DNA of 64,000 nt, taken from positions 2,309,001-2,373,000 of the forward strand of contig NC_133573.1 of assembly GCF_048773025.1 (NCBI RefSeq), in the 5' to 3' direction. The notes under the pieces were generated by a model, which searched no databases, was not told the origin of the DNA, and saw only the letters and a program-made list of their open reading frames with translations. The stretch comes from Camelus bactrianus. Lineage: Eukaryota > Chordata > Mammalia > Artiodactyla > Camelidae. The position numbers were made by a program, and so were the translations under genes. Shown here piece after piece: positions 45,101 to 55,334 of the stretch (position 1 is the stretch's first letter; every line of letters starts with the position of its first letter).

Positions 45101-45402
45101 GGGAGACCCGCCCGGGGCCTCCGCTCCCACAGCGCCTCCAGGCGACACCATTCCTCAGGCCCCGGAGCGGAGGCTTCTGCTCGTCTTAGTAACTTTGGAC
45201 CCAATTTGGTGTGAACTTCATGTCAATTCAAAAGAAACAAAGGGACAGCAATTTTCAGCAGGCAGGTGACAGAAACTCTTGAATAAATGCTTGAACAAAA
45301 TTGTCTCTTGTGGTGAAAACACGGTGAAAATGTCAAGGAAACTAGATCTTGGACTTTGCAGCACAGCTGAAGGGTCCTGTAAAGCCTTTTCTGAAGCTTC
45401 CA
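42188..45402. other. Gene-free stretch, unique DNA
   Basis: About 3.2 kb without a recognised exon. Purine-rich at 42,440-43,080, AT-rich at 43,640-44,280, GC-rich at 44,390-45,180 with a C-run near 44,390. Open frames of up to 166 codons have no recognisable domain. Confidence 0.45.
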
Positions 45403-45415
45403 AGGTCAATGACCT
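45403..45415. promoter_or_regulatory. Perfect IR-1 nuclear-receptor motif
   Basis: AGGTCA at 45,403-45,408 and TGACCT at 45,410-45,415 face each other across one base. An inverted AGGTCA repeat with 1-bp spacing is the consensus bound by FXR-RXR and some other nuclear receptors. It lies in an AT-richer, CpG-poor block (45,210-45,550). The sequence match is exact; function is inferred. Confidence 0.45.
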
Positions 45416-46004
45416 CTGCGAGAAATTCAGGATCAGTTCACATTATGAATGAAAGGTCTTCCAAAGGGGCCTTTATAATTCAAGAAACATGCACTTCATT
45501 CTTTTTTTAAAGGCACCCCTTATAAACCGGTGCTTCATACTGTCTCCTTCTCATCCCCCGATGTCGAAGCACTGACCGTGGGCCTCAGGCACGCGTCTGA
45601 CGGGACGCCCTCTGCCTAGCATGTGGCCACCTGTGACATCACGTCGCTCCGCCGGGCCCCCCGGAGGACTGCATTGTCCGGGATTCACCTTCACGTCCTG
45701 CGCACTGACCAGCTCTGTGCATGGTGGGGGATCAGCGCACACTGCTGGGAAGGGCGTGTGCAGCAGCCTTCCTTGTTTTCGGCAAGGCTAGAAGCCAAGC
45801 AGATATTTTGATGCTGGGGGTCCAGAGCCAATGACCGCCCAAAGGTCAGTATCACTCCCATGGCACAATTGCTGCAAAGCAGAGCCACACACCTAAACAA
45901 GCAAGTGCACGCCACACACTACGGCCAAGAGCTCGCTGCCAGCGAGTCCGCCTTCCACGCCTGGCTGCGGATTCTGTGTGCACCCCTCACCTGCCCACTC
46001 AGCC
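45416..46004. other. Gene-free stretch, nothing recognised
   Basis: Unique-looking DNA with short open frames on both strands and no family resemblance. Confidence 0.45.
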
Positions 46005-46190
46005 ATCCCATCACTCAACAGACACTGGCTGGGGACAGAAGTGCCGGGCGCTGTGTGAGACTGCGCCGAGACAAGCAAAGCACAGACTTCATCCCCAAGA
46101 AGCTCAGTTTGTTGGAAAAGACAGACATGATGAAATAATGTTAATTCGAGGGGCAGATCAAAGTGCTCAGGGATTGCACGAGAGAGAACA
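46005..46190 (+). mobile_element. L2 LINE fragment
   Basis: 'actcaacagacactggctgg', 'agtgccgggcgctgtgtgag', 'acttcatccccaagaagctc' and 'agtttgttggaaaagacaga' follow L2 landmarks ('gtgccaggcactgtg', 'ccctgccctcaaggagctc', 'agtctagtggg'). Confidence 0.7.
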
Positions 46191-46239
46191 CGGAAAGCGG
46201 AGTCGTCTTCGTCCAGGGAACCCGAGCGGGCTGCCAAGG

Positions 46240-46760
46240 GGAGGCGGCGTTTGAGCGAGATGTTGTAGAGCGTTTCAGGATGACGTAGGGCAGCCGCCCG
46301 CGCGCGCGGCGGGAAGGCTGAGGCGAGAAGGGCGGGCGGGAGGGAAGGCCACTCACAGCGGCCGCCGTGCGGAGCGGGAGGGGGGCAGCTGAAATACGCT
46401 GGGGCCACACTGCGATGAAGGCACAGCCACAACCACAACCTGCAGAAGTTTTGGAAGCAGCTAAAACAAGTATTGACGGGCAAGACGAATTCAGTGAGAG
46501 GTGAAGACACGAGAGCAGGGACCCGCGCAGGGAGCGCGACCCAGGAGGCGCGCGCTGGCCGGGCCGCGCCGGAGGGGCTTCTCTGGCTGCTGGGGCCTCC
46601 GAGAGCCGCCCGGCTGACTTAGGCCCGAAGGGAAGCCGCTGGCAGCCCCGGGGAGCTCGCTGTGCCGTCCAGCAAGGCTGGGGACCTGGGCTGGACTGGG
46701 CGGGACGCCCGCTGCGCGCGGGGGGGGGGGGAGGGGGAGCTGGCAGCCCCGTCCTGACAC
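46240..46760. other. CpG-rich patch with a G-run (possible CpG island)
   Basis: High CG density from 46,240 to 46,720, including 'cgcccgcgcgcgcggcggg', a NotI-like 'gcggccgc' and a G run of about twelve bases at 46,720-46,731. The long minus-strand frames here (up to 253 codons) are Pro/Arg/Ala/Ser-rich readings of GC-rich DNA, not recognised proteins. It may be an orphan or promoter CpG island. Confidence 0.5.
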
Positions 46761-47404
46761 CGTCACTGAGGATCCGAGCCGGCTCTTTATCACTGCGCTC
46801 AGAAGTGAAATTCCACAGGGGAGACTCGCATTCCTCAGCTGGGGGAGGGCAGGACTCCCAGATAAACAGTCCCACACTCTGCATCCAGTGAGGGAAGTGC
46901 AATTCCCCAAAAGGAAGTCAGGCCGGGGTCAGGGCCGGACAGCCAGGAAGACCAGCCGGAGAGGCCAGGGCAGCCGGCCGCGCTCCGGGAGGGGAGACCG
47001 CCCCCGGACAGAGCCAGTGCTCGAAGGGCTAGAGAAGAAATCCCAGAGGAAAGAAAGTCCTGAATCTAGTCCACAGCCGGCAGCCAGGAGCATCCGTGGA
47101 GGGAGAGCTCTGCCAGAGAGACGTGGTGACCTGTCTCCTTCCTCCCACGCCACCTGGAGAGCCCGGCCAGGGACACAGACGCTTCTGCACAAGGAAGAAA
47201 CAGGCACCTCTGCTCCCAGAGAGATGCTGGGAGGGAGGGAGCCACGCCCACAACTCCGCTGGCCTAAGTGGAGGAAGTTTGTTCCTGGCTCGCTCACAGT
47301 CACGTACCAGGGGAGAACAAGCCTGACCCCACACTGGATCTGCCCCTGCGGCTCTAACCCTGGGCTCTGTTTCCTGGGCTCAGTCCTGCTGGGTCTGCAC
47401 CTTT
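46761..47404. other. Gene-free stretch, GC-rich
   Basis: GC-rich DNA between a CpG patch and a solo LTR. Overlapping frames of 139-175 codons on both strands have no recognisable content. Confidence 0.45.
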
Positions 47405-47821
47405 TGTGAAAGAATGTGGCCTGGAGCCTGAAATAGACAGGGGAGACCAGTCTCAAGGCTCTGACCTTGAAGGGGAGAACACTTTCCCATTCATACAGAG
47501 ATGAAAAGTTGCAGAACAGAGAATAGCATTTGTCTTGTTAGGGTTTTACAGGGACGCCATGACCTGCCCCACATGCACAGCTGCAAGAACAAAGGATTCC
47601 GACACCAAGAAGTTTGCAACAACCAACCACACCCCCTCCCCTTTTGGTGTAAAAGGAGCCTGAATCCTGACTTGGGGAAGATGGTTCTCCAGGACATTAG
47701 TCCCCCATCTTCTCATTCTGCTGGCTTTCCCAATAAAGTTGTTCTTCCTTGCCCCAACACCTCATCTCCCAATTTATTGGCCTGTTGTGTGGCGAGCAGA
47801 ACAAATTTGGACTCGGTAACA
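47405..47821 (+). mobile_element. Solo LTR, ERV1-like (fossil)
   Basis: An LTR layout spans about 417 bases. It starts at a TG with 'aagaatgtggcctggagcc'. A U3-like part with 'ccaccccctccccttttgg' precedes a TATA-like 'tgtaaaagg' near 47,648. AATAAA lies at 47,732. The U5-like end carries 'ggcctgttgtgtggcgagc' and closes with 'ggactcggtaaca'. No internal region adjoins it. The family resembles class I (ERV1) LTRs common in cetartiodactyls. A target duplication was not clear. A moderately old fossil. Confidence 0.75.
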
Positions 47822-48566
47822 GTCATGGCCAGGGGAGATGGCGGTCGGGTTGGGAAGGCGCAGTGGGAGGCACTGCTTCCACGTACAGGGGCTCTGGGCA
47901 TGACAGGGAAGGGTGAGATGGGGTCCTGATGACAGCATTGAGTGACAACCTCAAACTCTATCTTCACCGGGAGAGGGAAGCCCTGGGCACGTTGTCTTTA
48001 GGAAGGTAATTCTCTGGGTTCATTTTAAAAGTCCGTCTCTCTGCAAATTACAATTTGTCCTTAGGATGTGTGTGCTGCCCAGGAGTCACTCGCAGACCAG
48101 AAGCCCAGTGGAGGAAGCATATCATGACCCTGCAAGACAGGTGGTGCCCTTAGGGGCTGCACCGGCGGGTGCAAAGCACACTCTGGATTATTCTACTTGA
48201 CCCAGAAGCCCAAACCCATGAGGGTCTGCTGTGTTGAGTCCTGTGTGTCAGCCAGACCCTGTAAGTCATGCTTTGGGAGCTGTGTGACTGTGAGTTAGTG
48301 GTCCTCCAGGATGCCCTGGGGGAAGCAAGGTCCCTGTGTGAAAACCCATGGACTTATTTACTGTACATAAGTGGCACCTCAATTACAAAGTGACTGCTGG
48401 GACTAGGGGACCAGGTACTCTTACTCACGTGGCGACGTGCGCTGTGAATGACGGGAGGATGGTGGAATTACAAGGGTTTATTTACCTTTAAAAAGAACCA
48501 TAGTTTTTACCTGTAATTTTCATACTGTGAAATATGACTGTGTATGATTTATTTAAAAATCCCTAG
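47822..48566. other. Gene-free stretch, nothing recognised
   Basis: Unique-looking DNA between a solo LTR and a vic-1 SINE. No gene was recognised. Confidence 0.45.
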
Positions 48567-48710
48567 TGGGGAGGGTATAGCTCAGTGGGGGAGTGCACAC
48601 CCAGCGTGCATGCGGGCCTGGGTTCAATTCCTAGTATCTCCATTAAACAAATAAATAAATAAACCTAATTATCTCCCCCATAAAAAAATAAAAATTTTAA
48701 AAAATTATGT
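48567..48710 (+). mobile_element. vic-1-type SINE, long form
   Basis: 'ggggagggtatagctcagtg', 'cccagcgtgcatgcgggcc', 'tgggttcaattcctagtatc', then AAATAAATAAAT, 'acctaattatctccccc' and an A-rich tail. 'aaatccct' words on both sides (near 48,556 and 48,713) suggest a target duplication of about 8-12 bp. Confidence 0.93.
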
Positions 48711-49889
48711 TAAATCCCTGAAGTCAGTTATCGCAAGAAATATTTTTTCATAGTTACAAAATCTTCACCTCACCCCAGTGGGACGACTGTGAGCTCTGAC
48801 ATTCATAGTGTCTGACTGTGATGTTGCTACGATACTTGCTGAATATAAAAAGGTGGATGCCTTCTTAGTCTTTCCTTCTACAAGCTGAATCCTGGGTGAA
48901 GTCACTTGCCATTTGGATTCTGGTGATTAAAGAGGGCCATTCCAGCTTGTTAACTGACAATTACAGGAGGCAACTTACACACTCAAACCTCAAACTAGGT
49001 CAAGAATTGTTCCTAAACGTCTGTCATCGCTCCCAGTGAGGAAAACACTGGCAAAAGTTTTAGGTCACTCATGATATTCTACAGACATTTTGGACAAGAA
49101 AATTTTCCAAACAAATGAAAAATCATTTCGAATCAAGTTGACTTTTGGTCTAACTTTGATTGCTGTACGTCTAAGAACATTTTTGATCTAATGATGTTTT
49201 CTATTTGCTAAATAGGTTTAAGTTTGGGAATAATTCTTGAAAATTAAGCAAAAATCCTGCTTCATGATAAAATATCCGGGAAAGAGAATTTCTGGTTTTC
49301 ATTTAAGCCTCAGCCTTTATCAACAAATTTTTATGTTGCTATTTTAGAGCTAAAAGAACAGAAGATCTGCAAAATTAATTCTTCCCCAAGCGTTTAGAAA
49401 ACCTGTCCTCTTATTTCTCCAGATTTCAGTTCCCTGATTGTCTCAGTTGTGGTCAGCCCTCACTTAATAGACATGAATTAGAACTTGCCATCTCCTAACA
49501 TGCCCTTCCTGTGTCTTCAAGTCCAAATCACATAGTCCATCAGATACAGGGACAATCATATGACCCACCTGCATTATTTGGACTGTGGGCACCAACAGAA
49601 TTAGTAGGCAGAGTCACACGATCACATAGATAAGATTATAGCCTCATAGACAGAAAAAAAATAACCACAGGCTAGCTGCGAGCTCTGCCCCCTAGAATTC
49701 ATCTTAGTATTGTCTCAGGACAGCAGGAGCGACATGACTTGTCCAGGACCTGGAGAATTGTGGAACCAGCATGACATTTAATTCATAAAAGCTACCTGTT
49801 AATACCCAGTCTCCGGGGTCTGTCGATTAATACTGACTGCTGACTTTCCTGCGTTCATTTCTCCTTGCTGGTCAGACTGCTGTACCAGC
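48711..49889. other. Gene-free stretch, AT-rich unique DNA
   Basis: No gene or repeat family was recognised in about 1.2 kb. It is CpG-poor. Confidence 0.45.
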
Positions 49890-50005
49890 CCCCAGTGCCA
49901 CTGAGCACGTGCCGTGCACCAGGCGCCACGCTGAGTCCCGCACTTGCCTCAGCTCCTTCAGCACGCCACAGGTGCGGGGCTCTTTCTATTTTGAAATAAT
50001 TATCC
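49890..50005 (+). mobile_element. MIR SINE fragment
   Basis: 'cactgagcacgtgccgtgca', 'ccaggcgccacgctgagtcc' and 'cgcacttgcctcagctcctt' parallel 'attgagcacctactatgtgc', 'caggcactgtgct' and 'ttatctcatttaatcct'. Diverged. Confidence 0.6.
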
Positions 50006-50659
50006 CTTCGTGGGACTTTCCTTTTGTTTCCCATGCTTTGGTCACTTCCACTCTTGTAGAAATGATGTCCAATAACAGGGTGCAATTGCATCTTTAAAAA
50101 CATCTCTCTTAGAATTAAACAGCCTTTATTGTTCAGCTCTCAGCAACTGAAATGTCAAGGAAATCACACCGGTCCAGTTGGATCTGAACAGAAAAAGCTG
50201 GAACTCGGGTCAAGTTATAATCATTCAGCAATTAGGGCAAACTTGATTGAGTAAAGTGCTCATTTCAGCGTAGCTCGTTGTCCATAAAAAAGGTAAAGGG
50301 AGCTTAGATCAATGTGAGGAGATGGAATCCCTCTCAATTAGAGTTAGATTCCACGCATTTGAAGCACTGAGGCTCAGATTCAGACTCTGCCAAAGAAGAG
50401 TGAGACGTCTGTCCCTCAGCAGTCACTGAACAGTCAGAGGAGAGGACTGGGGATGCTTCCAGGCACGCACATTGGTGACTTTCCATCAGGCGGTGCGGCT
50501 TGCCTGGATTTCTGAAACTGGACTCAGCTACCTGTGCCAGCCCCTGAGGCACCTGGGTGTGACTGAAAATCTCCTCTCTCTCCAAATCATTTTGAATTAA
50601 GTGAAGTTAAATTAAATATGAAAGAGAAATGGCCCTCGATCTACTTGTTAGAAACATCA
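50006..50659. other. Gene-free stretch, nothing recognised
   Basis: Unique-looking DNA. No gene was recognised. Confidence 0.45.
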
Positions 50660-50835
50660 TAAAGGAGCCAACATTACTGACATGGCCCCGTGCACAGCAC
50701 AGTTCCAAGTGTCTCACAGGCACTATGTTTTTTGTTCTCAGTTGCCCTGGGAATGGACACTGCCATCACCTCTGTGTTGCAGGGCAGATGGCTGAGCCGT
50801 GAGCCCGGTGTGAAGCCAGGACGCACGGCCAGAAG
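50660..50835 (+). mobile_element. MIR SINE fragment
   Basis: 'cacagcacagttccaagtgt', 'ctcacaggcactatgttttt', 'ttctcagttgccctgggaat', 'ggcagatggctgagccgtga' and 'gtgtgaagccaggacgcac' loosely follow MIR from the core to the 3' part. Confidence 0.5.
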
Positions 50836-50968
50836 GTCAGCCCCATGCAGAGGCTGCACGTGCACCACAGGCCTCGCCTCCACCCCTGCCTCCTCTCCTG
50901 GTCCTGACATACCTCTGGTACATGATTCACCCCAGGATTGATGGAACTGGTCAAAACTCTCTGAGTGA

Positions 50969-51273
50969 TGGACAGAAGACCTAAATAGACATTTCCCCAG
51001 AGAAGACATTCAGATGGCCAAAAGACACATGAAAAGATGCTCAGCATCACTAATTGTCAAAGACATGCAAATTAGAACTACAATGAGGTATCACCTCACA
51101 CGGGTCAGAATGGCCATCATCAAAAAGTCCACAAACGATAAGTGCTGCAGAGGCTGTGGAGGAAAAGGGGACACTCTTTCACTCTGGTCATGGACCTACA
51201 CGCTCCTGGGAGTGCAGTTCGGCGCAGCCACCCTGGAAAACAGTATGGAGTTTCCCTTAAAAACTAAAAATAG
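50969..51273 (+). mobile_element. L1 ORF2 fragment, left of the RPLP1 retrocopy
   Basis: 'gacctaaatagacatttccc', 'gatggccaaaagacacatga', 'tacaatgaggtatcacctca', 'cagaatggccatcatcaaaa' and 'ggaaaacagtatggagtttc' are the C-terminal third of L1 ORF2. The plus frame keeps [27 protein letters not shown] and the Cys-rich CCRGCG segment. The element is split at 51,273 by the retrocopy and resumes at 51,838. Confidence 0.93.
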
Positions 51274-51830
51274 CTCTTTCCTCAGCTGCCGCCAAGGTGC
51301 TCAGTTCTTCCAAGGGAGCCAAGGCCGCGTTGGGGCGAGGCCCTCACTTCCTCCGGGACCAGCACGGCGCCCAGCAGCACCCGCCCACAGCTCTCCCGTG
51401 CCACGGCCTCGGCCCAAGCTCGCCTACATCTACCCGGCCCTCACCATGCACGACAATGAGGTGATGGTAACGGAGGGTAAGGTCGACGCCCTCATTAAGG
51501 CAGCCGGGTGTGAATGCTGAACCTGTCTGGCCAGGCTTGTTTGCAAAGGCTCTGGTGAGTCTCTATATCGGAGTCTCGTCTGCAACGTTGGGGCTGGGGG
51601 TGGAGGTCCCGCCCCAGCACGAGGGGGACCCGCCCCCTCCACCACTGCTGTCCCCGCTGAGGACGAGAAAGTGGAAGCAGAGAAAGAAGAGTCCGAGGAG
51701 TCTGATGACGACGTGGGCTTTGGGCTTTTTGACTAAACGTCTTTAGTAACACATTCAGTAAAAAGCTGAGCTCTTTGCTGTGGTTGGTCTTGCTAAAAAA
51801 AAAAAAAAAAAAAACAAAAAAAAAAACAAG
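51274..51830 (+). pseudogene. RPLP1 processed pseudogene (60S acidic ribosomal protein P1)
   Basis: An intronless, full-length copy of RPLP1 mRNA. It starts with the pyrimidine-rich cap-site sequence 'ctctttcctcagctgccgcc' typical of ribosomal-protein (5' TOP) mRNAs. Coding similarity begins near 51,400 and runs [20 protein letters not shown] (parent ELACIYSALILHDDEVTVTE), then 'tggccaggcttgtttgcaaa' (PGLFAK), the acidic C-terminus code and 'gggctttttgactaaac' (GFGLFD stop) near 51,735. The start codon is ACG, there is a small deletion right after it, and a shift near 51,510 leads to an early stop; the alanine hinge is altered. It ends in a long A-tail. Imperfect flanks 'aaactaaaaatag' (51,261) and 'aaattaaaattag' (51,837) fit a target duplication. 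It is broken and cannot make P1. Confidence 0.96.
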
Positions 51831-51837
51831 GAAAAAA

Positions 51838-52475
51838 ATTAAAATTAGACCTCCCCTATGATCCAGTAATCCCACTCCTGGGCATATGTCCAGAGGGAAA
51901 CTTAATTCAAAAAGAGACATGCACCCCAATGTTCATAGCAGCACTATTTACAATAGCCAAGACATGGAAGCAACCTAAATGTCCATCAACAGATGACTGG
52001 GTAAAGATGTGGTATATTTATACAATGGAATACTACTCAGCCATAAAAAGGAATAAAATAATATCATTTGCAGCAACATGGATGGACCGGGAGATCATCA
52101 TACTAAGTGAAGTAAGCCAGACAGAGAAAGACAAATATCACATGTTATTACTTATATGTGGAATCGAAAACAAAAGATACAAATGAACTTATTTACAGAA
52201 CAGAAATAAACTCACAGACATAGAAACTTATAATTATGAAAGGGGAAAAGTGGGGAGAGATAAATCAGGAATTTGGGATTAACAGATAAACACTTCTATA
52301 TACACAATAGATTAACAAGAACCTACTGCAGGACATAGGGAATTATATTCAAGATCTCATAATAACCTATAATGAAAAGAATCTGAAAAGGAATATATGT
52401 ATATTTGTATGTATAACTGAATCACTTTACTTACATCTGAAACATTGTAAATCAACTGTACTCCCATTTAAAAAA
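51838..52475 (+). mobile_element. L1 ORF2 end and 3' UTR, right of the RPLP1 retrocopy
   Basis: Resumes 'ctatgatccagtaatcccac', 'gttcatagcagcactattta' and encodes FIAALFTIAKTWKQPKCPST, EYYSAIKRNK and SEVSQTEKDK, the ORF2p C-terminus (open frame 51,929-52,186). The 3' UTR follows with 'gaacttatttacagaacaga', 'tactgcaggacataggg' and 'gtaaatcaactgtactccc', then an A-rich tail. This is the best preserved L1 in the window. Confidence 0.95.
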
Positions 52476-52657
52476 ATTCTTTCTCCTTTTAAAAAAATTT
52501 GCATCATTTAAATTAGAAATACATCAGTTGAAGGAATTATATTGGACTGACAATCTAAACTACACTCTACCCTAGCTGCTAGGTCACAGAACTATGTAAA
52601 TTCTTTAATACCTTCAATCATCTGAAGCACAAGTTAACACAGTAACGTTCTGAGCAG

Positions 52658-52745
52658 GGAGGAGGGGCTTGCTCAGCGGTGGCGTGTGTGCCTAGCATGT
52701 GCGAGGCCCTGGGTTCAATAAAGCTAACTGTTCTCCCCCAGTATC
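52658..52745 (+). mobile_element. vic-1-type SINE with an internal insertion
   Basis: 'ggaggaggggcttgctcagc', 'gcctagcatgtgcgaggcc' and 'ctgggttcaat' form the head. An 18-base foreign segment 'aaagctaactgttctccc' then separates 'ggttcaat' from 'cccagtatctttc'. No AAATA tail follows, so the element is damaged at its 3' side. Confidence 0.8.
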
Positions 52746-53019
52746 TTTCTCAGCTGAACACTGCAGCCACTCTCATTGACAGAAACGTTGAATCCACGGA
52801 GGCTCACATGGTGCTGTATTTGTGTCTGACTCTAAAATTTTCAAAAGTGCCCTGGAAAAGCCCTCTGATTTGGGGGCATGATCAACAGGCTTTGTTCGTC
52901 CACTCATCAAGGGAACCCATCTTCCTTGGCATGGTATTTTCTGGGAAGAAAATAATGTCATTCCCCCAGGTTTGTCGTTCAGACTTCTTTGCGCCAGCTG
53001 GGCGGCCGACGGACAGCGG
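52746..53019. other. Gene-free stretch, nothing recognised
   Basis: Unique-looking DNA; an open frame of 162 codons on the plus strand runs through it into the LTR and has no recognisable domain. Confidence 0.4.
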
Positions 53020-53336
53020 GAAGGCAGCTCTCATGGTCCTGAGGCTGGAGGCCCGGGCCGCGGGGGGCCTCCTCCCGGCCTGCAGCTGCACCTTCCCGCT
53101 GTATCCTCATGTGGGGGCAGGTGCCAGAGCTCTGTGGGGTTTTTTGGTTTTGGGGGGCTTTTTTTGAGTTACAGGCAGTTTACCATGTTGTGGGGTGTCT
53201 TTTACAAGAATGCTAATCCCATTGGAGAAGACGCCACCCTCATGACCTGAGCACCTCCCAGTGGCCCCGCCTGGCCCCATCAGTTAGGGTTTCAGCATAT
53301 GAATTTTGGGGGGACACAAACCTTCAGACGACGGCA
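53020..53336 (-). mobile_element. MaLR LTR (MST/MLT1-type), fossil
   Basis: The plus strand is the reverse complement of a MaLR LTR: 'ctcatggtcctgaggctgg', 'cccgctgtatcctcatgtgg', 'aatgctaatcccattggag', 'caccctcatgacctgagcac', 'cagttagggtttcagcatat' and 'gaattttggggggacacaaa', ending at a CA (the LTR's TG start on the minus strand). Part of the middle is replaced by T/G-rich sequence. ERVL-MaLR LTRs are old, many predating the split of placental orders. Broken, no internal part. Confidence 0.8.
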
Positions 53337-55140
53337 GACTGCGTTTCAGTCTGTAGGTCCGGAACTTCTAACAGGTAGACCGGCACCACAGCGGGAAGGA
53401 CCCTGAGGGCGCATGTGAGGCCGAGCGCGATGAACCTCCTACCCCCAGGACGCCACAGCCCCGGTTTCGACCTGAATCCCTGACATTTGCTTTTAAAAAG
53501 TTAAATGAGCTGATTGTTTATTCCTATAAGTAATCGTTATAATGTGAAATCTACGAATCTTTGAAGAATAAATTACAAAGCTTCCATCTGGGCTCGGAGC
53601 TTTCATTTTACCAATTTAAAAGCAACTTCCATCATGGCTGAAAGTCGTGGACGCCAGACATGTGTTTGATAAATCCAGTAAAAACACACACACCACTCTC
53701 TGAGCAAGACGTAAAAACATCAGTCGGGCACCCAGATGATCTATTTCCTCTACGACTCATCACCACATGTGGAAACCTCCAGAAGTTCAGGGCCAGGGAG
53801 CCAGAGCATAAATCCAGTCAAAGCTGCTTCCTCTCTCCTTGGCCTGAACACCCCTTCAAATCTTTCATTTTCCTGAGGTTTCGCTTTTGTACCAGTTTAA
53901 CTTTGAATTTATGTGGCACTTTAACTTTGAATTTAACTCTACATTGTCTAGGCAAACCTAATATTTGCAAATGAGAGAGATTTGAGGAGGTGAAGTCCGT
54001 ACCCTCCAGGACGGCATGTTTTTTAATCTTGAGATTTCAAACTGCTAGTCTTCAGTTCTTATGCTCATCCCCAAGCGTGTTAATACTGGGCTACTTTGTT
54101 CCCTGGTCAAAGGAAGATGTGAGACTTGACCCACAGCTGAGAGCTGTGCTCACATTTCAGTTGCACCTCAGACACCGTAGCCTTCAGGAAGGTGCCCACT
54201 GCTCTCTCAAACCTAGAAAGTCAAGCTGTTCTTACTGATTTAGCCAAAGGGGGTGTCATGACACCCACCCCTATTCCCAGGATGGCCCTAAGGATGAGTA
54301 AATTGGTCCAAATAGAACAGTCATATTATGTGAAACTGGTGGTGAGTTTTATAATAGCATTTAAGTGCTTTTTAAAAAATTAGTTGGTGTGTGCTGCTTC
54401 AAGTCCAAATTCCCAAAAAAAGAGCCGTTCTCACAATGTTTGCAGCTCAGTGCTCACCATATCAGGAGCTCTTAGATCACACATTCGATTGTGAAATGCC
54501 AGACAACACTGTCTTATTGACGCCTGAAATTTGAGGCTGACTTGTACCTATTTCTTCTCTTCCTATGCAAAATATGTAAATGCAGATCCTTTGCTAAGAA
54601 TACGATGTTTTCAGTGTTTGAACTAATCAAAATCTAACAGTGAAATAAAATTGAGAGTGCTCCTAGTTTTGTGTGGCAATGTACCCAGTTAAAAACACTT
54701 TTTTCCCTAGACACACCATGGCCTATCCTGGCCAATGAGATGTATGTAGAAGTCTCTGAGTGACACTTCTAGAAAGTTTTGTTATCCTGATCAAACAGTA
54801 GAGTTGACATGGGCCTTTCATCCTTTCCCTCCCTTCTCATTCCCATCTGGAATGCATCCACAACAGCTGGAGTTATGGCAACCGCTTTAACACCAGACAT
54901 CCACCAAGTTGGAGGAACAGGTCAATAGAAGAAGTTGAGTCCCTGTCAGTATCTTTGACAGGATTCAATGCAAATTCACCTCATCGATAGGACTTGATCG
55001 AAGAAATCTTACCTCTAACACCAGAATGCTTATTTCCCAAACTCTAGAGGCTACATTCTGATCAAATGGTTTCCCTAATTAGAGCTCATTAACACGTGCT
55101 CTTTGTGCAGAATAATCAATGCAACAGAAGTATAGAAATG
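53337..55140. other. Gene-free stretch, AT-rich unique DNA
   Basis: About 1.8 kb without a recognised gene or repeat. The phrase 'ctttaactttgaattta' occurs twice at 53,895-53,940, a small tandem duplication. Confidence 0.45.
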
Positions 55141-55298
55141 GGGGGGGGGCAGGAGTATGGCTTAGCGGTAGAATGCGTGCTTAGCATGCATGAGGTCCTG
55201 GGTTCAGTCCCCAGTATCTCCATTAAAAAAAAAAAATAGCAATAATAAAATAAATAAATAAACCTAATTACCTCCTCACCCCCCCCAACAAAAGCAAA
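55141..55298 (+). mobile_element. vic-1-type SINE, long form with target duplication
   Basis: G-run, then 'aggagtatggcttagcggta', 'gcttagcatgcatgaggtcc', 'tgggttcagtccccagtatc', A12, AATAAATAAATA, 'aacctaattacctcctcacc' and a C/A-rich end. Flanks 'acagaagtatagaa' (55,124) and 'acagaaatagagaa' (about 55,299) suggest an imperfect target duplication. Confidence 0.94.
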
Positions 55299-55334
55299 CA
55301 GAAATAGAGAACATTAATTCGATTCAAAGTCTTA

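Noticed and set aside
46141-46902. 253-codon minus-strand frame
   Set aside because: It lies in CpG-rich DNA where stops are rare. The translation is low-complexity Pro/Ala/Arg/Ser without domains, and other frames overlap it.
51274-51830. Functional RPLP1 gene
   Set aside because: No introns, no ATG at the start, a shifted frame and early stop, a poly-A tail and target duplication all mark a processed pseudogene.
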